Shown: positions 43,178-53,353, numbered from the stretch's first letter. The stretch is DNA of 64,000 nt from Sophora flavescens (GCA_030762895.1 CM061063.1:75265836-75329835); one strand, 5' to 3'. Notes: a model not told the origin generated them from the sequence alone. Program-made: numbers and translations.

Positions 43178-44539
43178 TTAGAAAAACTCATTGGAGGCAG
43201 TTCCACCAGGATCCCATTGTCTGTGATACAGTGGCCACGGAATGCCCAAAGTACGAAGTGATCCTCCCGGATCCCATGGCCTACAGCATAAGTATGAGAG
43301 CGGGTGCCTGATAATCTTGGTAACTCCGCCAAGCGCGGCGGACTTCTCACTCCCCTTCGGATCACAGTTGACTTCTTTCTCAACTTTGTCCATAAAATCC
43401 TCCCAATAGAAGTGGGGTTCAACCTCTTGAAATGGCCACAGTGACAAATCCAAAGGCTTGAACTCCATCACTGGTGGTTCCACAGGGGGAGGTGGCAGAT
43501 AGGTAGCTGGGGTCTCCGGTGCTGCTTCAACTTCTGCAAGGTCTTCATCCATTGCTTTGCCAGACTCATCACTTGTTAAACCTGCAGTAATATCAGCACA
43601 CACCACAGAAAGGTTAGAGTTAGTACAGTCAGTAGATATATTACAATAAACTGAGGAGGGTGGCTGCTCAATGGATGGTATAATTGGAACTCCGGCCGAA
43701 CAGGCAGCTTCACTCTCACTATCACCCTGCAAAATAGAGTCAAGAAACTCAGCACAAACAGCACACGGGTTAGTGTCAGTACAGTTAGTACATGTAGTAA
43801 AAGAAACTGAATTAGTAAAGGTCTGATTGTCTGGAATTTCAGCGCACGGTTCATCCATCCCATCACTCTCAACACATGCATATGAGTTAATTGAATCATC
43901 TACTTTCAAAGGTTCTTCATCATCTGCTAAACCTGCAAAAATCTTAGCACACACCACACAAAGGTTAGTGTAAGTACAGTCAGTAGACAGGGGACAATAA
44001 AATGAATCAGCAAGGGTCTGACTATCTGGAGATCCAAGACACAGTTCATCAACAGAAATATTATCAAAATCATCCTCAGAAATATTGTCAGGAATAACCA
44101 CTTGTGAATCTGTATGTTGTTCAAGGGGATGTGGAGTTAGCAGTGCAGCCGAGTTGGCGACTATTTGATCAATTAGAATGGACAACTTCTGAGATTCAGC
44201 TTCGCTCCTCTGTTGGGATTCAAGATTACTTGCTTCCATCCTCCGTTGACATTCAAGAGTTTGTTGTGCCATTTGTTGAAAGCTTGCTTCCATTTGTGCA
44301 GTCATTTGTGCAGTCATTTGCTTGAACAGATCCTCTAGTGAAGGTCCGGAAGGTGCAGAGGTGGTCACTTGGCTAGGATAATTGTTCACGCCAAACATGT
44401 CTAAATCACTGCTAAACTCATAATTTCCAGAAAAGTTAGGATAATTTGTGCATGGTGGTTGTTCACTAAAATCAGGATAATACATGCATGGTTGCTCATA
44501 ATAAACATTAGGCACATAATTTTGCATATAATTATCCAT
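43178..44539 (-). CDS. 453-aa gag/linker fusion protein of element E, intact frame
   Basis: This is the only complete protein of the non-autonomous family seen here. Residues 1-58 are Tyr/Pro/Asn-rich. Residues 62-75 (APSGPSLEDLFKQM) match the gag C-terminus of element B, followed by a Gln/Glu/Met-rich coiled-coil-like stretch (75-125). Three acidic modules follow, each with a Cys cluster: C182-C188-C194-C197, C250-C253-C259-C262 and C299-C305-S311-C314 (third weakened). The second module shares CTxTNPCxVC, LQGDS and PSIEQP with the protease-RT linker of B. The tail has WPFQEVEPHFYWEDF, DPKGSEKSAALGG and two WDPGG motifs (422-426 and 442-446). Function is unknown; structural RNA- or gag-binding is a guess. 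Confidence 0.75.
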   Translation of the reverse strand: MDNYMQNYVPNVYYEQPCMYYPDFSEQPPCTNYPNFSGNYEFSSDLDMFGVNNYPSQVTTSAPSGPSLEDLFKQMTAQMTAQMEASFQQMAQQTLECQRRMEASNLESQQRSEAESQKLSILIDQIVANSAALLTPHPLEQHTDSQVVIPDNISEDDFDNISVDELCLGSPDSQTLADSFYCPLSTDCTYTNLCVVCAKIFAGLADDEEPLKVDDSINSYACVESDGMDEPCAEIPDNQTFTNSVSFTTCTNCTDTNPCAVCAEFLDSILQGDSESEAACSAGVPIIPSIEQPPSSVYCNISTDCTNSNLSVVCADITAGLTSDESGKAMDEDLAEVEAAPETPATYLPPPPVEPPVMEFKPLDLSLWPFQEVEPHFYWEDFMDKVEKEVNCDPKGSEKSAALGGVTKIIRHPLSYLCCRPWDPGGSLRTLGIPWPLYHRQWDPGGTASNEFF

Positions 44540-44630
44540 GGGACGTACTAAAATTCACAACCAGACAAGCAGACAAAAACTAATTCAGCAAAGATTTTTT
44601 TTTTATTTTCTGCTAATAACACAACAAGAG

Positions 44631-44648
44631 TCCCCGACAACGGCGCCA
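44631..44648 (-). other. Primer binding site of element E (one mismatch)
   Basis: The minus strand reads TGGCGCCGTTGTCGGGGA, one base different from the sites of B, C2 and D, 5 nt from the LTR at 44,654. Confidence 0.85.
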
Positions 44649-44653
44649 ATTTT

Positions 44654-45890
44654 TGGTCGCGCTGTCGCCACGCGCCAAAAAAGAACGAGCGTTTACAAAA
44701 TAATGTAGATAGGGAAGCGACAACTCGGATGTCGTCTCACAAGGACTCTTAGGTTGCTATTATTAACAGAAACAGTTTTGGGGGGTTTTGAGTGAATGCA
44801 AATAAGAAACGAAACAAAACAGAACAATGAAAACTGAGCAGTTTAAGATATTAACAAATAAACTAAAGACGATCAACCTACTGTTCTCGGTTTCCCACTA
44901 TCATTGGTTTATATAATTCCAAGCCCTAAGCAGATTCTAATCCCCTCCCGGTTGTAGCAACAATTAACAACGCAATCGTTACTACGGATATATGTTCATA
45001 TTCCCGAAATAACAAACGGGGTTAAGCCCTCATGAACAAACGAACATGAACGAACACACGCGAAATAACAAACGCGATTAAGTATAGAAACATAACATCA
45101 CCGAAATGAATCAACACAACACTATACACTCCTGAAATAACAAACAGAAATGTACAGCATGGCATTGAAAAGAGAAAAGCAAATGAAAACAGGAATCACA
45201 GAACCTCAAGTGTGGTAATGGAAACCAATCACAGTAGATTAATCTAGGAGACTAGTTCTCCATTACAGAAATAAACACGAAAGAAAAGAAATAAACTACT
45301 GGAAACTACTACTACTGCCTAAGACTGGCTAACAACTAGCCAACTACTGGCCAACCCTTCAGTTCTGTCTAAAACAGACTTATATAAAACTTCTGGACTA
45401 CGCGGACTCGCGAGGCGAATGCTGTCCCGCGAGGCGAATCTTCAACTTTTGGTATTCTCGCGAGGCGAGCTTATCATTCGCGAGACGAAACTCTTCAATT
45501 TCCAAACTGCCACAGCCGTGACCTTTAACATGCATAAACCGTGATGACTTTTGGTCTTCAGGGTTGGATTACTCGCGACGCGAGTCAAGTATTCGCGGGG
45601 CGAGACAGAATGGTTGACAATTTCTGGAACAGTCACCTTCTGGTTCGCGAGGCGAACATCCTTCTCGCGGGGCGAAAGATCCAGAATTATTTCTTTTTAT
45701 TAATCTGAAAACAGAAATTAGCATAAGTACTTTATTTAACTCTAAATCAGCTAAATTAACCTAAAAATACTTTACAGACTCAAAATGCTGCTTAAAGACA
45801 ATCAAGTCTAATTTGAGTGAAAATGATATAAAATTAGCACAAAGCCAAGGTTTTTATTAGTTATAAAACCAGTCAACCAGAGGCTCATCA
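44654..45890 (-). repeat. 5' LTR of element E
   Basis: The 1,237-bp LTR starts TGGTCGCGCTGTCGCC and ends GGCTCATCA, closely related to the LTRs of D. It contains four pairs of TCGCGAGGCGA-like motifs (45,406-45,438, 45,458-45,488, 45,572-45,602 and 45,644-45,675), each with 8-10 nt spacing, one pair more than in D. Confidence 0.9.
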
Positions 45891-46125
45891 ATAGGTTAGT
45901 ATTTTATGATGATAATATTTTACCCTATTTTAAAAAAAATTTAAGAGTACTAACTAATTTTTATTTGTATGAACCAGCATCAAAATTGAATGTGAAGTTT
46001 TTGGTTCCTATGTCGAATTGTCATTGGAGTTGATGAGGAAAAAATTGGGAATTGATATGCGAAGATTGTGTTTGTGCTGAAAGACCTTAATGACAAGACC
46101 TTGGAAAGCTGTTCTTTTGAAGTTG
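45891..46125 (+). pseudogene. RPA1-like fragment, right part
   Basis: After the TSD-like ATAGG and an intron-like stretch, an AG-bounded exon at about 45,980 reads KIECEVFGSYVELSLELM. This continues the OB-fold of the fragment at 41,358-41,779 (relatives have FGSYVDEL). The frame breaks soon after. The two sides prove that element E was inserted into an RPA1-like gene or gene fragment. Confidence 0.6.
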
Positions 46126-46519
46126 AACAAAGTTTTTTATGAAGCTATTTTTTTATATGCATTTTGTGGTTTTTTTGTTCCCCTTTGGCTCTTTAGGTTT
46201 CTGTTTTTTTGGTTGTTGTAATTTTTAGAAATGATCTAAATATTGACTGCACAATGATATCTTACGAAGATTAATATGATGTTTAGTTTGTTTTATAATT
46301 GCTTTCTATTTTATAGTTATGTTATATATGTTTGTGTTTATATATTTTTTCCATTAATTAGTAAGATCAGATAAGCAATACTTTCAAATTCTAATATAAG
46401 CAGATTTGCAAAAACTTTAATGTTCTAAAATTTTATGGATTGTAAAATATTTCGTTTGATATGACATCTTTAAAATATTAATTATATTATATTACATTTC
46501 ATGTTAAGCAAATTTCTAG

Positions 46520-46548
46520 CCCGTGCCAGGCACGGGTGTACATACTAG
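46520..46548 (+). mobile_element. Helitron 3' terminus (hairpin plus CTAG)
   Basis: The sequence CCCGTGCCAGGCACGGG can form a GC-rich hairpin and is followed 8 nt later by CTAG, with T as the next base. This is the canonical Helitron 3' end: a hairpin shortly before CTRR, inserted between A and T. RPA1-like genes to its left are typical cargo of plant Helitrons. The 5' end was not located; it may lie in or left of the AT microsatellite at 41,262. Confidence 0.75.
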
Positions 46549-47128
46549 TAAACTAATATAATTTCTTATATTTATAATTTCTCGAGAGATAGCCTTTATA
46601 GATTTATAATTATTGATATTTATAATTTTTAGGGATTGTCTTTATAAGAGCTATTAAACTTATGTTGGTAGAATATTTGTAGATTATAGATTTATAGATG
46701 TTTTCCAAGTAAATAAATAATTTAAAGATGATGAATCATTTTTCAATGTGATTTACTTAAATTCACGTTTGAGTTGTTTCTTTTATCTTCCCGATGTAAA
46801 TTTACACTTTATCTAACCTCATATAGACACTATAAAAATGTAGGCAATCAAATGAAACCTTTCCCTTTGAGTCTCTCTTGAGAAATTTGTTCGTCTAAAG
46901 TGAACAACTAAATTTTTTGCAACCTCAATTAGGAAATAATGTAGAGTTTGTACTTTTTAATGAGAATGTATTATATATATATAACCATTGTTTAATGTTA
47001 AGTGATGATGTTCTCAAATTATTGGTAAAACTTATTTTAAAAATTGTTAGATTTAAATTTCAATGTTATTATATTCTTATGGTTGAGTTGTGTTAATAAT
47101 TGTTTTGTTCTGTTTTTTTTTTATGCAG
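46549..47128. other. AT-rich intergenic stretch
   Basis: No gene or terminal repeat was recognised between the Helitron end and the second RPA1-like remnant. Confidence 0.5.
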
Positions 47129-47280
47129 GAATCCCATTCACCAACATGTGAAAGTGCATTGATTTTGCAATACTTTCAAAGAGGAGTGTGTTGAAATTGA
47201 AGAGAACGAATGTTGCTGATAATGAAGGTGAGTTGTCCTCCACTAAGGCCAAAGCCCGAATTGTTGAAGATAAAAGTTGA
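47129..47280 (+). pseudogene. Possible C-terminal exon of a second RPA1-like copy
   Basis: After an acceptor-like TTATGCAG the plus strand gives IHQHVK in one frame. It then gives DFAILSKRSVLKLKRTNVAD and STKAKARIVEDKS with a stop in another. The Lys/Arg-rich end and the HVK...DFAI order resemble C-termini of plant RPA1-like proteins. It lies outside the Helitron end at 46,548, so it is either host sequence related to the Helitron cargo or an older copy. Confidence 0.35.
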
Positions 47281-47465
47281 GAGAGATTAATCTAATGGGA
47301 TATTATAATCTTGGAGTGGATATGAACAATCTTGAAGGGCTCTTAGATATGCATGTGAAGGAAAACATGTTATGTTTTATGAGTTTGGTTGAGTTACTAA
47401 CAAATTTTTTCTCTATTTTGTTTAGTGTTTATTTTTGAAATTGATACTTCGCTTCTTTTTGTTTT

Positions 47466-48001
47466 TTTTTTTTACTAAAAAAGATATTCATTCATTCAAA
47501 TTGGTGAAATACATCGATAACAACACAAATTCAACATCGCAAAAAACCGAAAAGGATGAATCTGTGAACAAACTCACAGCACCCAAGTTAATAGCATAAC
47601 ACGGCAAAATACCTACAAAAGTGACAAAATCAAAGTGACCGGAATAACCGTGCCTCCGGATTTGTAACGTTGACGCCCAAGTTTTGATTGAATCTGTAAT
47701 AGATCGAAACTGATCTGCCAATCTCAACCAAACAAACACCGCAACAAGACGGGAAACCAAACGACGTCGCAACAAGACGACAAAAACACGGAAAAACACG
47801 AAGGAAAAACTATATCTATGTGGGAAAACCACTTACTTAGATAAAGGGCGAGAAAAAATGATGTAGATTGGTGATTCCATGTCAGAAAATGGCCCAAAAC
47901 CACCCCCTTCCGATGGATGAGGAAGAACGAAAAGAGGAGTAGAGGGAAGGTTGAGAGAGAGAGTCGGCTCTAGGTTTTTGAGCACAAAGTTATTACGACG
48001 T
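47466..48001 (-). mobile_element. Poly-A retroposon (LINE-mobilised type)
   Basis: On the minus strand the 536-bp insert ends with TTGAATGAATGAATATC, TTTTTTAGT and a poly-A tail. It is flanked by a direct repeat TTCTTTTTGTTTT (47,453-47,465 and 48,002-48,014). A tail plus a variable-length TSD is the mark of target-primed reverse transcription. A 114-codon minus-strand frame lies inside but has no recognised domain, so the insert may be a truncated LINE or a retroposed transcript. Confidence 0.7.
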
Positions 48002-48567
48002 TTCTTTTTGTTTTGGAGTTTTGAATAATAATATATTTAAATATAATAAAGTTAGTACTATAATATTATCGATCAAATCCGTTATGTTATCGTAACTTTA
48101 ATCCATATACATAAAAAAAAGGATAAGATATTTTTTAAATGGTAGTAATACCCATTTCTCATATTATATTTTAATGTTGATTTAATTAAATAAATATTAT
48201 TAAAAAAAGATTCCATCCTATTAGCAATACCAAGTTTTATTGGAAGAATATTTTATCATTAACTTTAAGAGTTTTAATTAATTTAATTTTTATAATCAAA
48301 ATTATTTGAATATGTAAAATTGATGCATAAGATGTCTTTCATTCATTCACTGACATCCAAAATAAAAAAAAAAAGGTTGCTAATAATTAAATAGTCCAAT
48401 ATTCCGTCCCAAAAAATAAAAGAAATATTTATTAATCATTTATTAATACGTAGCTTAAGAGGTATTATATAATTTTGTAAAGTAAGCATAATTACTTAAA
48501 ATATTAAAAAAAAATTCTTTAAAAAAATAAAAAATGGTCATGTCAAAGTTCCCACGTGTTGTTGTGA

Positions 48568-48592
48568 TCATCATCATCATCATCATCATCGT
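48568..48592. repeat. (TCA)n microsatellite
   Basis: A short run of ATC/TCA repeats lies just left of the duplicated LNK upstream segment. Confidence 0.95.
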
Positions 48593-48625
48593 GGAGTAGC
48601 GGAATTCATATTGGTCATCTCTAAT

Positions 48626-48827
48626 CCTCTCAGTCCACACTCTGTTTAACATAATAATAATAACAACAACAACAACAACGGATAAAATTTTCGAGGCAGC
48701 TTACACGGCATGAGATGCTGAGATATCCAAAATGGGACCCACTATTGCAACGTGGACGAATCAGAATTGGTTTTTAGATGGAGTGCTTGAGGCCACAAAT
48801 CTCATATCAAAACATCCTCAGCCACAA
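48626..48827 (+). repeat. Orphan copy of the LNK upstream segment
   Basis: From CCTCTC to GCCACAA this matches 56,583-56,771, the DNA directly upstream of the LNK TATA box, in the same orientation with few differences. It retains TTTTCGAGGCAGCTTAC, ATTGCAACGTGG (ACGTGG core) and GATGGAGTGCTTGAGGCC. A longer trinucleotide run (AAT/AAC, 48,649-48,679) distinguishes it. No LNK exon follows; sequence diverges at 48,828 and soon enters an AT microsatellite and copy 2 of block 1. Confidence 0.88.
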
Positions 48828-48886
48828 TAGTCCCTGTTGATTGCTCTCATTTCTCACAATAGATAGTAGTTCTCACATGATACACT

Positions 48887-48889
<3 letters not shown>

Positions 48890-48967
<78 letters not shown>
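48890..48967. repeat. (AT)n microsatellite at the duplication junction
   Basis: About 39 AT dinucleotides lie between the orphan LNK upstream segment and the second copy of block 1. Confidence 0.98.
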
Positions 48968-48970
<3 letters not shown>

Positions 48971-49011
48971 AATATCCCGTTAAATAAGTTATATATCATC
49001 AATCTCAACTG

Positions 49012-50765
49012 TTAATCAATTTTTTTGGTAGTCAATGACGGAAATCCAATGGGTATCCATGAATTAAGATTAACAATGCAAATAGAGAACGGGAGAAGGA
49101 GAAGGAGAAGGAGAGGGAACAAAAGGGGAAGAAGGTTCCACTAGGATGCAATATAATATATGTATTTTTTGGTAACCATGAAGGATGCAATAGAATTACA
49201 ATAATGAATTAGTTAAAATACAATAAGAGAAGTAAATATAAATAGGCAAAAGGTAAATGACTAATTTCTGTTAATAAGAAGAGTAAATAAATAAAAGCAT
49301 AAAGCCTAATATTATCCGACACCATGCACCTTAACAGCACATTAAAGCCCTAAAAGAGTAAATATAGAAGAGGGATACACTTTTAATTTTATGCATAAAC
49401 CCCTTTCAACTTTTGTCATTGCTTTCTGGCCCAAAGGACAATGTTGCAAAAATAGAAATTTAACTTTTCCTTTTTTATTTTTAGATCTAGAAACATCTTT
49501 TTGCAAAAATCAAAACTAAATAATTGAGGTTTGTAACCAATAACTAATTCGACTATGTCTTTGCTTTCTTATATTTTATGATTAATTTGACATTCAACCG
49601 CTATCTCTAGCCACCACGAATTCCTAGTTTTATTCTTCGTTCACGATGATCATCTGCTTGCCAATGATTCAACTTTACCGGCATTATTATTCTTCTTCAA
49701 ATAAATTTCATCATCTTCAAGCCACCAACTAAGCACCTTGAAACAAAAGAAGATAGAGAAGGAGGCGTGGAAGGGAAACAAAAGCCACGCACCACCCCTA
49801 TTCACCACCACTCCTCAGCCTCAGACCATCGCGATCCAGATGCAGCACATCTCCTCCGCACGCGACTGCCTATGCCTACCTTCGAGCGTAATCACCTGTC
49901 CCTAGGGGTGTTCACGGTTCAGTTTTAATCGGTTTTGAGGCAAAAAGTCATCCGATCCAAAGATTAAAAGTGCATGCGGTTCGGTTTGAATGACTTCGTT
50001 AGAAAAATTTGATTCGACCCGATCTGATTAAACGCGGGTTGGATCGTTTCGGTTGATTCGGTTTTTACCGATACAACATTACATATTTATATTACATCAA
50101 AGTATCAATACTACAAGGTAAATTGCACACAATATTAAACATGTATATATTTGTTTATATATTCACATAATAACATTTCATAAAATACGTACAAAATAAA
50201 TATCATTATCAACTTTCTATAACATCTTTTATGTTTGGAACTTAAAAATAGTAAAAAAAATTATGTCAAATCAAAATAGAAAGTATTATTAGGAAAAAAC
50301 CAACAAATAAAAAAAACATTGTTTCAAAAAATAGAATATATATATATATATATTAAATTTTATATATGCGGTTTGGTTTGGATTGGTTCGGTAAGGAATC
50401 CAAAATCCGATCCGTTCCGATTGGTTTTCACAAAACAAGATCCATAAAAATCCAATAGACATTGGTTTTGTTCGATTTTCAGTTTTCTTTCGGATCGGTT
50501 TGGATGTGAACACCACTACCTGTCCCCAGCCACCTCCGTCCATCACCACATCGCAACGATGCTACAACCTCGTTCCAGATGTTCTCCGTCTTGCCACTGC
50601 GTCCCTGTTCATCCACACCAGATCACGAGCCACATGTCCTCACCGACCTCGATCTACCAGCCACGCATCACCTTTGCTTAGCCTCCACGCAACGCCACCA
50701 ACAAAAAAAACTCTCATGCGCCTAGAGATTAATGGCCGCTCGAACTGTAGCATTGTGTTCGTTCA
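49012..50765. repeat. Duplication block 1, copy 2
   Basis: It matches 36,594-38,335 in direct orientation. It includes the same hAT-like MITE and GC-rich core (CCACGCACCACCCCTATTCACC and onward). It differs by small indels, for example an extra GATGCAATAGAATTACAATA context near 49,185, and is followed by an inverted copy of part of itself (50,862-51,030). Confidence 0.88.
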
Positions 50766-51030
50766 ACCTTAAATTGTGGACACATTTGGGATTAGGGTTC
50801 ATAGTGGTTTTGGAAGGGAGAGACTCTTGAGATATGTAGAAGATAAGATTAAGTTTGATTTAATTTTTTTATTAGAAACCCTCAAATTTTTAGTTTTGAT
50901 TTTTGCAGAAAGGTATTTATGTGGATCTAAAAATAAAAAAGGTAAAGCAAATTTCTATTTTTGCAACATGGTCCCTTGAGACAGAAAGTAAAGGCAAAAA
51001 TTGAAAGGGTTTTTGCATAAAAAGGAAAGT
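49378..51030. mobile_element. Inverted-repeat (foldback) structure around a GC-rich insert
   Basis: About 49,378-49,545 is repeated in reverse complement at 50,862-51,030. The left arm reads TTTTATGCATAAACCCCTTTC, the right arm GAAAGGGTTTTTGCATAAAA; both contain the ATTTCTATTTTTGCAAC / GTTGCAAAAATAGAAAT pair. Between the arms lie the GC-rich core and the hAT-like MITE. The layout fits a large-TIR DNA element, perhaps Mutator-like with captured sequence. Copy 1 (36,930 onwards) has the left arm only. TSDs were not identified. Confidence 0.55.
49906..50521. mobile_element. hAT-like MITE, copy 2
   Basis: Orthologue of 37,451-38,092: starts GGGTGTTCACGGTTC, ends GTGAACACCACTACCT, with flanks GTCCCTAG (49,898-49,905) and GTCCCCAG (50,522-50,529). 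An internal TA-rich run is longer than in copy 1. Confidence 0.7.
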
Positions 51031-51164
51031 CTATCCAATGTGGCGTTGATGTGAACCTTTTAATTGAGTTGACTTGTTGGGATTGAGTCACATAAACAAT
51101 GTAAAAATTACCTAAGAATTATAAGTATAAAATAATTCAACTCATTCAAAACTTAACATTCAAA

Positions 51165-51226
51165 CCCCAAGGGGTTGGTCTAGTGGAACATGACAGAGTT
51201 TTGTATCTGACAGGTTGCAGGTTCGA
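51165..51226 (+). mobile_element. SINE, 5' part (split by a solo LTR)
   Basis: CCCCAAGGGGTTGGTCTAGTGG contains a pol III A-box-like TGGTCTAGTGG, and GGTTGCAGGTTCGA is the start of a B box. The sequel TTCGAGTCTCCATCAATCTCC continues at 53,309. The full unit parallels the SINE at 55,672, which confirms the split. Confidence 0.75.
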
Positions 51227-52234
51227 TGTAACACCCTTTGTTACAATAGTAACCCCAAATAGATTCACAAAAAAATGGCTAAATAAAATTTTTCATAAAT
51301 ATAATATTCTGAAAATACCTCAATAATTATTAAGGTAAAATAATGATAATAAATCCTTACATAAATAAAAATGAATTGCCTCAAAACCCGGGCATCTACT
51401 AAAATTAACCCAATGTTAAAAATAAATAAAATAAACGTGTCTAGCCACAAACATCTCTTTATTTCAAAAAGTACTAACCAAGCTAGATAACAAATAATGA
51501 AAATTCACTAAGTCTTCAAGTCTCTGTGACATCGTCCTCGTGCTCTGAGAACAACACCTTTAATGAGATATAATCTCAGTGAATAAAAACAAGTTGTAAA
51601 AATATTTTCGTAAATAGTGTTGTTCTCAACCGGCGCGGTAACCGGAAAAAAATCTATGGTACCCGCTAATTTTCAAAATAATAAATATAATAAATCTCCA
51701 AAATAATAACGTATAAATTAATCAATGTCAAACATTTAAACCACAAGCTCATAAAACCAACCACGGTCACATCTCATTACATTTAATCACATTCACCATG
51801 CAAACTCTATGCAATACAACTCCATGAACATGACTCTGATTCCCAGAATCACTTGACTTGACTCTTTGGTTCCTAGAACTGGTGGGAATCCCAGATCCAC
51901 TAAGGTCTATGAGCTCGTATCCATACAATGGCATCCCACTGCCTTCTCCATTCCAGATGGAGGTATCTAATATTCCATCCCAGATGTGAATATCTTAATT
52001 ATATGATGACCAATCCCAGATGGTGATATCTACATCCTATTCCCGGAATAGGATGTATACCGACGTCATACCTTCTGGAAGGCGATGACCAACTCATGCA
52101 TAATGCAATATGTCATCCTAGATGACTATCAAGGTTTTCAAACTCTATGCGTCAATAACAATTATATTATGTCATACTAAGACAACAATATAACATCATC
52201 TAACATGCCATTCAACTACAATTCATATAAATCA

Positions 52235-52289
<55 letters not shown>

Positions 52290-52335
52290 AACAATAATAA
52301 TTTAAGTGTGACAATATTATATTCAAATAGTAAAG

Positions 52336-52406
<71 letters not shown>

Positions 52407-53308
52407 CACGCAATTCATGCATCAGAGAGGAAATTGGCCTTAATAAAATAATTGGCCTTAACTAAAAAATCTCATGCATAGAGGAATTGGCTTTAACAGA
52501 ATCCTTAACAAAATTATTGGCCTTAGCAAAATATATAGGAGTAGGACTCACACAGAAAGCATATGAGAATTTGATGCAAGCATAATACAATAATTCAAAA
52601 GTAAAAGCATTTTTTATAAATTCAAAGAAAATATATTTATTATATCAACTCATCAAATAATATCAAAATATTTTAAGAACCTCAAATCAAGAATCAAGAA
52701 CCCTAAAATTAATTATACCATAAAATGATGAATAAAGATGTGTTTACTCATCTCTTGTAGACCTCCAAATAACCTCAAAACGATACCCTTTAAATCAATC
52801 ATCTTTAAGTTAAAAAGCTTTTTCCCCCGCTGTGACACTGCTCTCCTTTTTTATTCGTGCGGCGCTATATGCCTTTCCCTAGTTATGCATAGTATTCTGT
52901 TAGGTTGGAGTGTGACTCTATTTAACACAAGGCTTCCATAATTTTCAATTCTAGTGTGGGCTCCCACTTCCTATTGCAAGACCAAACTCTTACGTTTCTT
53001 ATTTTTCTCACTAATAACCAAATCGAGGCTTAAACCCTAGTACACATTTTTTAAACATTATTCTTTCATCTTCATGCTGAATTTTTAATTAAAAAGATAA
53101 CACTTTAAATTTTGTAGCTTTCTTGCACTGGGACATATATTTGACCAAACCAATATTCAAATTGAATGGGTCAAGCTCATGTAAGTATTGTAATCTTCAA
53201 TTGCTCATTTGCTCAGTCTCTTTACCTTTTTTTTTATAAAATTAGCCTACACTAAAATTTTACTATTTTAATCTTTTATTAAAAAGACCATATTATAATT
53301 TTGGGATG
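51227..53308 (+). mobile_element. Probable solo LTR (TGTAACACCC type) in a SINE
   Basis: About 2.1 kb starting TGTAACACCC is inserted in the SINE B box between copies of TTCGA (51,222-51,226 and 53,309-53,313). The right end reads TTTTGGGATG; relatives usually end GGGTGTTACA, so the last few bases may be lost. The interior holds two AT microsatellites and no pol motifs, consistent with a solo LTR left by recombination. The chromovirus (Tekay-like) label rests on the start alone. Confidence 0.6.
52238..52402. repeat. Two (AT)n microsatellites
   Basis: TA runs at 52,238-52,286 and 52,339-52,402 are separated by about 50 bp of AT-rich sequence inside the probable solo LTR. Confidence 0.97.
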
Positions 53309-53353
53309 TTCGAGTCTCCATCAATCTCCTTGAGATGAGGTAAATATAACAGG
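53309..53353 (+). mobile_element. SINE, 3' part
   Basis: TTCGAGTCTCCATCAATCTCC and GAGGTAAATATAA match the SINE at 55,730-55,770 (TTCGAGCCTCCACCAGTCTCC...GAGGTAAATGTAA). This completes the SINE interrupted at 51,226. Confidence 0.75.

Larger units (their letters stand above)
41780..45890 (-). mobile_element. Non-autonomous gypsy-like LTR element E, missing its 3' LTR
   Basis: The minus-strand relative of element D is inserted in the RPA1-like fragment. Its 5' LTR (44,654-45,890), tRNA-Asp-type primer site, 453-codon protein and conserved 3' non-coding block are present. The 3' LTR is absent: the polypurine-tract end (TACCCCAAAC on the plus strand) at 41,780 directly joins host ATAG, while the far side has ATAGG after the LTR (45,891-45,895). 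A deletion of exactly the 3' LTR, leaving four bases of the TSD, explains this. There is no RT, protease or integrase. Confidence 0.88.

Noticed and set aside
41358..46125. RPA1-like sequence as a working gene
   Set aside because: It lacks a start, is split by element E and loses its frame; Helitron-carried fragments of this type are common.
47488..47832. A 114-codon minus-strand frame as a host gene
   Set aside because: It sits inside a poly-A retroposon bounded by a 13-bp direct repeat and shows no recognised domain.
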